Shown piece by piece: positions 18,352 through 27,781 of a stretch of 64,000 nucleotides of DNA. The notes under the pieces were generated by a model. It saw only the letters and a list, made by a program, of their open reading frames with translations, had not been told where the DNA came from and did no database searches. A program made the position numbers and the translations under genes. The DNA lies in the NCBI GenBank assembly GCA_963812195.1, contig CAWEUI010000006.1, positions 32,962-96,961 of the forward strand. The letters run 5' to 3'. The stretch's first letter is position 1. Each line of letters begins with the position of its first letter. This DNA is from ZC4RG30 sp963812195. Its GTDB lineage: Bacteria; Pseudomonadota; Gammaproteobacteria; Steroidobacterales; Steroidobacteraceae.

Positions 18352-18915
18352 ATGCGTAAGCAAAGACTCGAGAACCTGCTGGGGGCACTTTCACTTTCGA
18401 TTACCGACGCAGTGGCACGCAGTATTGAAGAGGCCGAAGGAGCATACGGATCGGACACGTTTGCCCTTGTTCTGCTTCAGCACGCCCAGACGCTGCGCTC
18501 CGACGTGCTGTCGAGGCAGCTGCGGCTTGCGCAGTCGTCGACCGTGCGCCTGGTAGACCGATTGGAGCGAGAGGGCCTGGTCAGGCGGTCTTCAGGAGCT
18601 GACAGGCGAACGGTGTGGTTGAGTCTGACCTCACGCGGGGACCGCGCGGCGCAACGGGTGCTCTCCGTACGGCAGAACGTCTTGCGGGAACTGCTGGAGA
18701 AGCTATCAGAAGGTGAAAAGAAGGCCCTTCATTCGATATCCGAGAAGCTGCTGACCGAATTGACCGTGGATCTGGCCAGTGGCGAACAGAATTGCCGCCT
18801 GTGCGACGAGGATGCATGTTGCCTGGCGGATTGTCCGGTGGAGGCCCGCTATCAGACATTCGAAGGCGCCCTACTTCCCCCGAGAAACAGGGATCGTTCA
18901 CAAGCGCGCAGATAG
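18352..18915 (+). CDS. MarR-family regulator with C-terminal cysteine cluster
   Basis: Winged-helix repressor, 187 residues. The recognition region is SRQLRLAQSSTVRLVDRLER (about 54-73), with the wing at LVRRSSGADRRTVWLSLTSR (about 76-95) and dimerisation helices on either side. Beyond the fold, residues 148-161 hold C148, C151, C156, C157 and C161 in CRLCDEDACCLADCPVE, a pattern suited to binding a metal or Fe-S centre or to redox sensing. A comparable Cys tail exists in some MarR proteins I have seen, but its ligand is not known to me. The gene faces away from the unknown 369-residue gene. Its last ~20 codons lie inside a long inverted repeat. Confidence 0.9.
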   Translation: MRKQRLENLLGALSLSITDAVARSIEEAEGAYGSDTFALVLLQHAQTLRSDVLSRQLRLAQSSTVRLVDRLEREGLVRRSSGADRRTVWLSLTSRGDRAAQRVLSVRQNVLRELLEKLSEGEKKALHSISEKLLTELTVDLASGEQNCRLCDEDACCLADCPVEARYQTFEGALLPPRNRDRSQARR

Positions 18916-18955
18916 GATTTGTGCAGGGGACGTAGAGCGCCTTCGAATGTCTGAT
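18851..18955. repeat. 30-bp near-perfect inverted repeat over the marR 3' end
   Basis: The arms 18851-18880 and 18926-18955 are complementary at 28 of 30 positions, separated by 45 bases. The left arm is coding sequence of marR; the stop codon lies in the loop. Transcripts could fold into a long hairpin between the convergent marR and the sulfur amino acid genes. No T-run follows either arm, so it is not a classical terminator. It may be a small mobile or REP-like insertion, or a processing signal. Confidence 0.85.
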
Positions 18956-18999
18956 GGCGCCGACAGCCGCCGCCAAAGACCGGGCCCGGGATCGGGCTT

Positions 19000-20166
19000 C
19001 TAGACGCCGTCGAGTGCCTGCTCGATGTCGGCGATCAGATCTTCCGGGTCCTCGAGGCCAAGGGACAACCTTACCGTGCCCGGTGCCACTCCGGACTGAC
19101 CAGCCAGTTCGCTCGGCAGGTCCGGCGGTCCCATCAGCCCGGGCGGGATGATCAGCGATTCCGGGGAACCCATGCTGGCCGCGATGGCGAACAGCCGGAG
19201 CCGATCCGCGAAGCGGTCTCCGGCCGCCGCACCCGCGTGCAGGTCGAAGCTGACGACTGTCCCGAAGTGCCGCATCTGCATCTTCGCCATCTCATGCCGG
19301 GCATGGCGCGGCAAGCCCGGGTAGTGCACTCGTGCCACATTGCCGTGCTGCTCCAGGTACTGCGCCACTGCCAGCGCCGCCGCGCATTGCGCCTCGTAAC
19401 GCAGCAGATAGGTCTTCAGTCCGCGCTGTATCAACCACGCGGCATGCGGATCCAGAACACCTCCGAGCAGACTGAACTCGGGACGCAAGCGCCGGATCAG
19501 ATCCTTGCTGCCGATCACCGCGCCGCCCATCACGTCCCCGTGGCCGGAGGCGTACTTGGTCAGGCTGTGCAGGAACAGGTCGATATCCGTCCCGCCGTGC
19601 TGATGCAGGCCGGCCAGCGTGTTGTCCAGCAACGTCAGCGCACCGGTGGCGCGGGCCTGGCTGGTGATGTGCCCGATATTGGCGATCCGGTTGATCGGAT
19701 TGGTCGGACTCTCGAAGATCACCAGGCGCGTCGGCGTCTGCCGCAATACACGCTCGATGCCGGCGTCATCGAGAATGGACAGCATCGTGTAGCGCACGCC
19801 ATAGCGGGCCAGCACACGGCGTATCAGGGCGCGGGTCGGGCCATAGATCTCGGCAAAACACAGCACATGGTCGTCGGCCTTCAACAGACCTACCAGCGCC
19901 TGGGCAATGGCCCCGACGCCGGACGCGCAGACGATGGCCTCCTCGCGGCCCTGCAGGTCGGCCAGTGATACTTCCAGCTGCCGCGTGGTCGGGTTGCCGG
20001 AGCGCGAATAGAAGAACCCGGGCTTGTCGCCACGCAGGCTGGCCAGGGTTTCGGCCACGGTATCGTGCTCGAACTTGACACTCTGATAGATCGGTGCGAC
20101 CAGCGGCTGGTTTTCCGGCGGCACCGCCACCTCTGGCGGATGCACCAGTCTCGTCTTTTCTTTCAT
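19000..20166 (-). CDS. Cys/Met metabolism PLP-dependent enzyme (cystathionine gamma-synthase/lyase family)
   Basis: 388 residues, fold-type I PLP enzyme acting on sulfur amino acids. Family motifs are APIYQSVKFEHDTV, FYSRSGNPTTRQLEVSLADL, the phosphate-binding ASGVGAIAQALVGLL, and the PLP lysine in LHSLTKYASGHGDVMGGAVI. The C-terminus has PGTVRLSLGLEDPEDLIADI. The exact reaction (cystathionine gamma-synthase, gamma-lyase or methionine gamma-lyase) cannot be fixed from sequence alone. It lies 12 bp downstream of a methionine-aminotransferase-like gene on the same strand, which favours a role in methionine or cysteine metabolism. Confidence 0.9.
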   Translation of the reverse strand: MKEKTRLVHPPEVAVPPENQPLVAPIYQSVKFEHDTVAETLASLRGDKPGFFYSRSGNPTTRQLEVSLADLQGREEAIVCASGVGAIAQALVGLLKADDHVLCFAEIYGPTRALIRRVLARYGVRYTMLSILDDAGIERVLRQTPTRLVIFESPTNPINRIANIGHITSQARATGALTLLDNTLAGLHQHGGTDIDLFLHSLTKYASGHGDVMGGAVIGSKDLIRRLRPEFSLLGGVLDPHAAWLIQRGLKTYLLRYEAQCAAALAVAQYLEQHGNVARVHYPGLPRHARHEMAKMQMRHFGTVVSFDLHAGAAAGDRFADRLRLFAIAASMGSPESLIIPPGLMGPPDLPSELAGQSGVAPGTVRLSLGLEDPEDLIADIEQALDGV

Positions 20167-20178
20167 GGCGCTAGCCTA

Positions 20179-21330
20179 TCACTGCAGCGCGCGTAACCTC
20201 TGGATCGCGGTATCCAGCGTCGAATCCTGCTTGGCAAAACACAGCCTGAGCAGGGCATGCCGGACGGGTTCGCGATAGAACGGGGCCAGCGGAATCGCCG
20301 CCACCCCGCCTCGTTCCAGCAGACGGTCGGCGGCTGTCATGTCATCCAGCCCCGCCAGCAGCTCGCAACCAGAATAGTCGACCAGGGTGAAATACGTACC
20401 CTGCGCCGGCAGGACGCGCAATGCGCCACCTGCCAGGCCTTCAGTGAGCAAGGCACGTTTGCGCGCAAAGAAGCCGCCGAGCGCATCGAAAACCCCGGGC
20501 TTCTCTTCAAGATAGGCGGCAATGGCGTGTTGAAAGGCCGTGGCGATGGAAAAGGTGTTGAACTGATGCACCTTGCGCAGCTCGGTGGTCAGCGGCGCTG
20601 CCGCCACGCAGTAGCCCACTCGCAGCCCCGTGGCATGCAGGGACTTGCCGAATGAATAGACGGCCAGCGCACGCTGGCGCAGCGAGGGATGTGTCAGCAC
20701 GCCGTGGTGACGCGCACCGTCGTAGACGATGTGCTCATAGACCTCGTCCGAGAGCACGATCAGCTCGTACTGCTCGGCCAGCCCCGCCAGCTCGTCCAGA
20801 TCCTGTTCGCGCAGCACGGTACAGGCGGGATTTTGAGGGCTGTTGATGATGATCATCCGGGTGCGCGACGTCACCGCCGAGCGCACCCGCTCCCAGTCAT
20901 AGGAAAAGGCCGGCGGCAGCAGCGGCAGGTGCACGCAGCGCCCGCCCGCCACCCGCACCGCCGGATCGTAGGAATCGTAGGCCGGGTCGAATACCAGGAC
21001 TTCATCTCCCTGCCCCACCAGCGCGGCGATCGCCGAGAAGATCGCCTCCGTCGCACCGAGAGTTATGGTGATCTCGCCCTCCGGATCCGCCGTCACGCCA
21101 CGGCGCCCGGCAAGATCCCGGGCTATGCGCTCGCGCAGCAGCGGCACGCCGGCCATCGGTGCGTACTGGTTGTGCCCGGCGAGCATTGCTTCACCGACCA
21201 GGTGCGTCAGCAGCGGATCAATCGGGTAGTCGGGGAAACCCTGCCCGAGATTCACGGCATCGAGTTCGGCGGCGCGGCGCGACATCACCGTGAAGATGGT
21301 GGTGCCTACGTCGGGCAGCTTGCTCTTCAA
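20179..21330 (-). CDS. Methionine aminotransferase-like class I/II aminotransferase
   Basis: 383 residues, related to YbdL of E. coli, which transaminates methionine. It shows VNLGQGFPDYPIDPLL, YAPMAGVPLLRERIARDL, INSPQNPACTVL with the substrate-binding Asn, LSDEVYEHIVYDG with the PLP Asp/Tyr, and the Schiff-base lysine in YSFGKSLHATGLRVGY. The first ATG overlaps the stop of the ROK kinase gene upstream (ATGA). Together with the downstream PLP enzyme it suggests a methionine catabolic or salvage unit; kynurenine-type aminotransferase activity is an alternative. Confidence 0.88.
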   Translation of the reverse strand: MKSKLPDVGTTIFTVMSRRAAELDAVNLGQGFPDYPIDPLLTHLVGEAMLAGHNQYAPMAGVPLLRERIARDLAGRRGVTADPEGEITITLGATEAIFSAIAALVGQGDEVLVFDPAYDSYDPAVRVAGGRCVHLPLLPPAFSYDWERVRSAVTSRTRMIIINSPQNPACTVLREQDLDELAGLAEQYELIVLSDEVYEHIVYDGARHHGVLTHPSLRQRALAVYSFGKSLHATGLRVGYCVAAAPLTTELRKVHQFNTFSIATAFQHAIAAYLEEKPGVFDALGGFFARKRALLTEGLAGGALRVLPAQGTYFTLVDYSGCELLAGLDDMTAADRLLERGGVAAIPLAPFYREPVRHALLRLCFAKQDSTLDTAIQRLRALQ

Positions 21331-22079
21331 GCCAGGCGACCCGCCGCGGCCAATGCCGCACCCACCGCCCCGGCCGCCGCACCGAAATGCGCGGCACGCA
21401 GTTCGGCGCGCGAACGCAGCAACGGTGCGAAGCTCGCGTATTCCTCGCTCACGCCACCGCCAATTACAATCAGCTCCGGCCAGAACAGGCGATTGATGGC
21501 GTCCAGGTATTCATTCACGCGCGCTGCCCAGGCCGGCCAGTCCAGGTGCTCTTCGGTGCGCACACGTGCCGAGGCGCGTTGTTCGCCCTCTGCGCCACCC
21601 ACCTCCATGTGACCAAGCTCGGTATTGGGCACCAGCCTGCCGTCGATGAACAACGCCGAGCCGATACCGGTACCGAACGTGAGCAGCATCACCGTACCGC
21701 TCACTTCACGCGCCGCGCCGGCGTGAACCTCGGCCACGCCCGCCGCGTCCGCGTCATTGAGCAGTACCACCTCACGACCGAGCCGCTGCTGGAGCTGCTT
21801 TCCGGCGTCACAACCGACCAGCGAGGAATGCAGGTTGGCGGCAGTGCGGATCACGCCGCGCCGGATCACCGAGGGCAGCGCGATGCCCACCGGCATGGTC
21901 TTCGGTTGGGCACTGGCCAGCTCCACCAGTGCATCGAGAAGATGCCCGGCGTCGGCCGGACGCGGCGTCGGAGTGCTTGCCAGCTCTTCCACCAGCTGTC
22001 CGGTCTTCGTATCGACGGGTGCGTGCTTGATCGACGATCCGCCGACATCCAGTCCAAGTGCCACGTCCCGAGCTGCCAT
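21327..22079 (-). CDS. ppgK: Polyphosphate glucokinase-like ROK kinase
   Basis: About 250 residues. It phosphorylates glucose, probably using polyphosphate and ATP. The N-terminal phosphate-binding LGLDVGGSSIKHAPVD, the catalytic-region NDADAAGVAEVHAGA, and the family-specific TFGTGIGSALFIDGRLVPNT and ELGHMEVGGAEGEQRAS match polyphosphate glucokinases more closely than generic ROK repressors or kinases. I choose the ATG at 22079 with a GAAGG site upstream; a GTG at 22085 is also open. It sits 8 bp after the last polyamine permease gene and overlaps the aminotransferase, so it may share their transcript despite its unrelated function. Confidence 0.85.
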   Translation of the reverse strand: MAARDVALGLDVGGSSIKHAPVDTKTGQLVEELASTPTPRPADAGHLLDALVELASAQPKTMPVGIALPSVIRRGVIRTAANLHSSLVGCDAGKQLQQRLGREVVLLNDADAAGVAEVHAGAAREVSGTVMLLTFGTGIGSALFIDGRLVPNTELGHMEVGGAEGEQRASARVRTEEHLDWPAWAARVNEYLDAINRLFWPELIVIGGGVSEEYASFAPLLRSRAELRAAHFGAAAGAVGAALAAAGRLA

Positions 22080-22087
22080 AGACACCT

Positions 22088-22954
22088 TCAGGGCTGGTTC
22101 AGCCCCGCCTCGGCCATGCGCATCTCGCGCTCACGCTTCTTCTCGGCACGCTTCATGAATACGGCAGAAAATACCACACCCGTCGCGACAATCAGAACCA
22201 TCAAGGTGGCCAGCGCGTTGATGCTGGGATTCACGCCCAGACGCACCTTGGAGTAGATCAGCATCGGCAAAGTATTGGACCCGGGCCCGGCAACGAATTG
22301 CGCCACCACCACGTCGTCCCACGATAGCGTGAAGGCCAGCAGCCAGCCCGACAGGATGGCCGGCATGATCAGCGGCAAGGTAACCCTGAAAAACACCTTG
22401 GCCGGCCGGGCACCCAGGTCCAGCGCGGCCTCCTCCAGCGAATCGTCGAATGTCGAAAGCCGCGACTGCACGATCACCGTGACATAGGCCATCGTGAACG
22501 TGATATGGGCAATTGTGATGGTCGCCATGCCGTTGCCGAACTGAATATTGAACAACACCTTGCACAGCTGCTCCACCGATACGAACAGCAGCAGCATGGA
22601 AAGGCCCGTGATGATGTCCGGCATCACAAGCGGCGCGGTGGTCAGGCCCTGCAGCAAGGCGCGCCCCCGGAACGGCCCGAACCGGGCCAGTACCAGACCA
22701 GCCATCGTGCCCAGAATCACCGCGCCGGTGGCGGTCATCGCCGCTACCCGGATCGACAACCAGGCGGCCTGCAGGGTCGGACGGTCGTGCATCAGCGCCA
22801 CGTACCACTTCAGGGTGGGCGAATCCGCGGCATCCCACACCGTAACCAGGCGCGAGTTGTTGAACGAGAAGATGATCATCGAGATGATCGGCGCGTACAG
22901 GAACACCAGGCCGAGCCCAAGCACGATGTTGGGGAAGCTCAGATACTTCCTCAT
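22088..22954 (-). CDS. potI: Putrescine ABC transporter permease PotI/PotC
   Basis: Inner-membrane permease, 288 residues, about six membrane spans. It contains LGLVFLYAPIISMIIFSFNN at the start and the EAA loop SLEEAALDLGARPAKVFFRV that contacts the ATPase. The frame is intact. The start overlaps the stop of the other permease by ATGA. As the last pot gene it is followed by the ROK kinase. Context with a periplasmic PotF-like protein and Puu enzymes favours putrescine as substrate. Confidence 0.93.
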   Translation of the reverse strand: MRKYLSFPNIVLGLGLVFLYAPIISMIIFSFNNSRLVTVWDAADSPTLKWYVALMHDRPTLQAAWLSIRVAAMTATGAVILGTMAGLVLARFGPFRGRALLQGLTTAPLVMPDIITGLSMLLLFVSVEQLCKVLFNIQFGNGMATITIAHITFTMAYVTVIVQSRLSTFDDSLEEAALDLGARPAKVFFRVTLPLIMPAILSGWLLAFTLSWDDVVVAQFVAGPGSNTLPMLIYSKVRLGVNPSINALATLMVLIVATGVVFSAVFMKRAEKKREREMRMAEAGLNQP

Positions 22955-23953
22955 CGCCGATTGCCTCTCAATTCCCGATTCTGGAAGTGCTGGAAGATCA
23001 TGATGGGCACCACGAGAATCAGCAGCAGCACGATCGCCACGGCGCTGGCGCGCGGCCAGTCGCGATTACGGAAGAACTCGTCCCAAAGCAGGCTCGCCAC
23101 CATCAGCTGGTTACTGCTTCCCAGCAGCGTGGGGATCACGAACTCGCCCACGGCCGGAATGAACACCAGCAGGCTTCCGGCGACGATTCCCGGATAGGAC
23201 AGCGGCATCGTGATGCGGAAGAAGGATCGTACGGGACTGGCGCCCAGGTCGTGGGCAGCCTCCAGCAAGGTCAGATCGTGCTTCTCCAGGTTCGAGTACA
23301 GCGGCAGGATCATGAACGGCAGGTAGGAATACACGATGCCGACGATAGACGGCGAAACTGGTGTTCATCATGACCAATGGGTCGTGGATGATCCCCAGCG
23401 CGATCAACACGTTGTTGATGACACCGTCGGTCTTCAGCAGGCCTATCCACGCATATACGCGCAGCAGGAAAGACGTCCAGAACGGCAGGATGATCAGCAT
23501 CAGCAGTACGTTGCGCGCGGTCGCCGATGAACGGGCGATGGCGTATGCCATCGGATACGCCACCAGCAGGCACAGCAGCGTCGAGAACGCCGCCACCTTG
23601 ACCGAATAGATCCAGCCGCTGACGTAGAGTGGTTCGTGCAGCAGATACTTGTAGCTGCCGAAAAGCAGCCGCAGCTGCAACGCACCGTCCTGCATCCAGC
23701 GCAGGATGGGTTCGAATGGCGGTCGACCCAGCGGCGCGAACTCCGAAAAGGAGATCTTCAGCACGATCAGGAACGGCACCAGGAAGAACAGCACCAGCCA
23801 CAGGTAGGGAACGCCGATGACCAGGCGCTGACCGGCCCAGTGCCGCCTGATGTACTGCGACCAGCGCGGCGGGCCGAAACGGAAGAACAGCGCCCACAGC
23901 GGCCCTACCCTGCCCCTGCGCAACGACGCTCCGACTGGCGCGTGGTGAGCCAT
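22951..23953 (-). CDS. potH: Putrescine ABC transporter permease PotH/PotB, one frame change
   Basis: Second permease subunit, about 333 residues. It begins with a charged N-terminus, then GVPYLWLVLFFLVPFLIVLK. After NNVLIALGIIHDPLVMMNTSFA the frame changes near 23343 and resumes YSYLPFMILPLYSNLEK, with the EAA loop LLEAAHDLGASPVRSFFRIT. The stop overlaps potI; the start overlaps the potG stop (TAATG). Confidence 0.92.
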
Positions 23954-25105
23954 TACTGCGTGACGATCACCGGGCTGCTCTCGTGCCAGCTCAGATAGAC
24001 GGTCTCATCCCACAGGATGCGCTCCTCGTCGGACAGGCGCTCCACGTTGGGCAATGTCACCCGCACCATCTTGCCGCTGTCGATCTTCACCAGATAGATG
24101 GACATGTCGCCCATGTAGGCGATCTCCTTCACCGCTCCGCGAACGCAGTTCTCGGTGGCACGCGCCGGCGGCTGGCGCGTGATTTCCATCTTCTCCGGCC
24201 GGATCGCCGCCCAGACCGTGGCCCCCGGCGCCGCGCTGATACCATGATCGACGAACACCACGCCACCGAGTTCATCCGACTGGATGCGCACGCGGTCGGG
24301 CAGGTCCTCGACAAGCCGTCCCTCGAACATGTTGACCGAGCCGATGAAATCCGCGACGAAGCGCGTGGTCGGGAATTCGTAGATCTCGGTGGGCGTGCCG
24401 ATCTGCACGATCTCGCCCCGGTTCATCACACCGACGCGCGACGCCAGCGTCATGGCCTCCTCCTGATCGTGCGTGACGACGATGAATGTCACGCCCAGCT
24501 GCTCCTGGATGTTGATCAGCTCGAACTGCGTGTGTTCACGCAATTTCCGGTCAAGCGCGCCGAGCGGTTCATCCAGCAGCAGCAGCTTGGGCCGCTTCAC
24601 CAGCGAGCGCGCCAGCGCCACACGCTGGCGCTGGCCGCCGGAGAGCTGGTGAGGCTTGCGCCTGGCGAATTCGGTCAGCTTCACGATGGCCAGCATTTCC
24701 TCCACGCGGGCGGCGATTTCGCGCCTCGGCAGGCGCTCCTGCTCCAGGCCGAAGGAGACGTTCCGCTCCACGGTCATGTGGGGAAACAGCGCGTACGACT
24801 GGAACATCATGTTCACCGGCCGCTGATAGGGCGGAATGTCGGCCATGTCCTCGCCATCCAGCCGGAAGTCGCCGGAAGTCGGCTTCTCGAAGCCCGCCAG
24901 CATACGCAGCAGGGTGGACTTGCCGCAGCCCGAAGCCGCCCAGCAGGCAGAAGATCTCGCCCTTGTAGATCTTCAGCGAAACGTTGTTGACGGCGACGAA
25001 ATCGCCGAACTTCTTGGTGATGTTGTCGATCTGGACGTAAGGCTTTGCCAATGGGTCGCGCCACGGCTCGACCTTTTCCTTCTCATTGCGCCGTTGTTCG
25101 GTCAT
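23953..25105 (-). CDS. potG: Putrescine ABC transporter ATP-binding protein PotG/PotA, one frame change
   Basis: Energises the PotFGHI importer. The N-terminus reads YVQIDNITKKFGDFVAVNNV. The Walker A region is hit by an extra base near 24938; removing it gives GGSGCGKSTLLRMLAGFEKP. Downstream, the signature HQLSGGQRQRVALARSL, the Walker B KLLLLDEPLGALD and the switch His in VVTHDQEEAMTLASR are clear, and a C-terminal TOBE domain ends the protein at about 384 residues. I chose MTEQRRNEKEK at 25105 as start. Confidence 0.92.
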
Positions 25106-25181
25106 GCACTTGTCCCTCGAGGCGCACCTCGAACGAAGCGCGCCGCCCACCGGAGCGGCACGCCCACGGGTTCCACGAAGG

Positions 25182-26286
25182 CTATTGACCGGTGCGGAAT
25201 CGCGTCCAGACGCGCGTCAGCTCCTTGGTGAACTCGGCGCTCTCGGGCATGTCCGGAACCAGCTTTGCCATCAGATCCGGCGGCGGGAAGATGTCCGGAT
25301 TGTCCCGCACCTCCGGGTCGATCATCGGCCAGGAAGCCGAATTACCGTTGGCGTAGCTGATGTAGTTGCTGTTCTTCGCCGCGACTTCCGGACGGTTCAG
25401 GAAGTCGATGAACTTGTACGCATTGTCCACGTGCGCGGCATCGGCTGGAATGGCCAGGTTGTCGAAGAACTGGACGGCGCCTTCCTTGGGGATGTGGTAC
25501 TTGATGTGGTAGGTCTTGCCGGCCTCCTCGGCACGATCGGCGGCCTGCAGCACGTCACCCGACCAGCCCAGCGACAGGCACCATTCGCCATTGGCGAGGT
25601 TGTCGATGTAAGCCGAGGACTCGACCTTGCGGACGTAGGGCCGGATCGCCATCAGCACCTTCTCGGCGGCCTTGAGGTCTTCCGGGTCTTCGCTGTTGGC
25701 GTCCTTGCCCAGCCAGATGAGTACGGTACCGATGACCTCACTGGGCGCGTCCAGGATGCTCACGCCGCACTTGGCGAACTTCTTGACCTCGTTCGGGTCG
25801 TACAGGATCGCAAAGCTGTTGACCGGCGCGTTCGGGTCGATCTCCTTGATCTTCTCCTCGTTGTAGCCGATACCCGAGGTGCCCCACATGTAGTTGACGG
25901 CGTACTGGTTGCCCGGATCGAAGGCTTCCAGCTTCTTCAGGATGCCCTTGTCCAGATTGCCGTAATTCGGTGATCTTGGACTTGTCGAGCTTCTGGTAGA
26001 TGCCGGCCTTGATCTGGCGCGCCAGGAAGTTGGCCGAGGGCACCACGATGTCGTAACCGGTGTTCCCGGCCAGCAGCTTGGTTTCCAGCAGCTCGTTGGA
26101 GTCCATCACCTCGTAATTGACCTTGATGCCGGTTTCCTTGGTGAACTGGTCGAGCAGGGTGGGCTCGATGTAGTCGGACCAGTTGTAGACATTGAGCACC
26201 TTCTCATCGGCGGACTTGCCACTGCATGCAGACAGCAGCACACCAATCGCAATCACGGCGGTACAGGTACGCAAATGAGCAGACAT
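25182..26286 (-). CDS. potF: Putrescine-binding periplasmic protein PotF, one frame change
   Basis: Solute receptor of the importer, about 367 residues. The N-terminus has a lipoprotein-type signal (AVIAIGVLLSACSGKSADEK, probable acylated Cys), then LNVYNWSDYIEPTLLDQFTK, diagnostic for PotD/PotF. The frame changes near 25968; the other frame carries MWGTSGIGYNEEKIKE, NGEWCLSLGWSGDVLQAADR, VQFFDNLAIPADAAHVDNAY and the end. An AGGGAG site precedes the ATG at 26286. The lipobox is unusual for gammaproteobacterial PotF, which is normally soluble. Confidence 0.92.
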
Positions 26287-26387
26287 GGCGGACTCCCTAT
26301 CTTTTCGAGCTCTTGCCGAGCTGTTGCTACAAGTTGGATGCGACAACCAGCCCGCTGCCAACACCGGCGGACGGATCTTTGTCCCGA

Positions 26388-27772
26388 CTATAGCCAACCG
26401 TCCTGTTTCAGGCCAGCCAGTGTCATGTCCAGCGTACGCCGGGCCTTTTCCACCAGTTCGTCGATCTCGGAGTTCGTGATCACCAGCGGCGGGGCGACGA
26501 TCATCGTATCGCGCGTGGCGCGCATCACGAGGCCGTTGGCGATGGCATTGTCCCGGCAACGCTCGCCGACCTTGCCCGCCGGCTCGAACAACGTGCGCGG
26601 GCTCCCGGGCCTTGACCAGCTCCAGGGCCCCCAGCAAGCCCAGGCCACGTACCTCGCCGACCAGCGGATGCGCCCCGAGCTCGGCCCAGCGGCGTGCAGG
26701 TAGGGCCCGGCCGTCGTCGCGCACGCGCTCGACCAGCTTTTCGCGCTGCGATGATGTCCAGGTTCGCCAACGCAACCGCGCTGCACACGGGATGCGCCGA
26801 ATAGGTGAACCCATGTGCGAATTCGCCGCCATTTTCGATGAGCCGCCTGGCCACCCGGTCGCCAACCATGACGCCACCGATCGGCAGGTAGCCGGAGGAC
26901 AAAGCCCTTCGCGATGGTCATCAGATCGGGTCGGGTACCGTAGTACTCGCAGCCGAACCACTGCCCGGTGCGGCCGAAGCCGCAGATCACCTCGTCGGAG
27001 ACCAGCAGGATGCCGTACTCGTCGCAGATGCGCTGGATCTCCGGCCAGTAGCTCTCGGGAGGGATGATCACGCCGCCGGCGCCCTGCACCGGCTCGCCGA
27101 TGAAGGCGGCCACGCGGTCGGCGCCCAGCTGCAGAATCTTTGCCTCCAGCTCGCGCGCCGCCGCGCAGTCCGAATTCGTCGGGGCGTCGATCCGGCGCCG
27201 CGCTCGAACCAGTAGGGCTGGTCGATGTGCTCGAAGCCCGGGGATGGCAGCACGCCCTGCTCGTGCATCGCACTTCATGCCGCCGAGGCTGGCGCCGGCG
27301 ATGGTGCTGCCGTGGTAGGCGTTGCAGCGGCTGATGATGATGTTGCGTTCCGGCTGCCCCTCGAGCTGCCAGTAGCGGCGCACCAGGCGGATCGCCGTGT
27401 CGTTCGCATTCGCTGCCCGAGCCGGTGAAGAACACATGCTGGAACTGCGCGGGCGTGACCTCGGCAAGCCTGGCGGCCAGCTCGATGGCCGGTGGCGTCG
27501 CGCACTGGAAGAAAGCGTTGTAGTACGGCAGTTCTGCATCTGCCGGGCTGCGGCATCGACGAGTTCCTGCCGGCCATATCCCACGCCACGCACCACAGGC
27601 CGGACATGCCGTCCAGCAGCTTGCGGCCTTGCGCATCGTAGAGGTAGACGCCCTCGCCACGGGTAATCACCCGTGTGCCGCGCTCCGCGATCTGCCTGGA
27701 GTCCGAGAATGGGTGCAGGAAATGCGCTGCGTCCTCGGCCTGCCAGGTGCGGAACTGCTGTTTGCCGTCCAT
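26388..27772 (-). CDS. spuC: Putrescine/polyamine-pyruvate aminotransferase (SpuC-like), many frame changes
   Basis: Class III PLP aminotransferase that would convert putrescine to 4-aminobutanal. Pieces in several frames match the family in order: HFLHPFSDSRQIAERGTRVI, LLDGMSGLWCV, YYNAFFQCATPPAIELAARL, QHVFFTGSGSE, NAYHGSTIAGASLGGMK, AAFIGEPVQGAGGVIIPPES, LLVSDEVICGFGRTGQWFGC, FAHGFTYSAHPVCSAVALAN, ending MTLAGLKQDGWL. At least eight single-base frame changes occur, two of which I checked as deleted bases in CC or GG. The gene is probably intact in reality. It lies between potF and the ligase gene and starts 9 bp after the latter. Confidence 0.88.
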
Positions 27773-27781
27773 ATCCGGCCC

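Noticed and set aside
26388..27772. spuC as a decayed pseudogene
   Set aside because: All conserved blocks are present in order and the checked frame changes are single-base errors in short runs, in the same zone as damaged but essential-looking genes.
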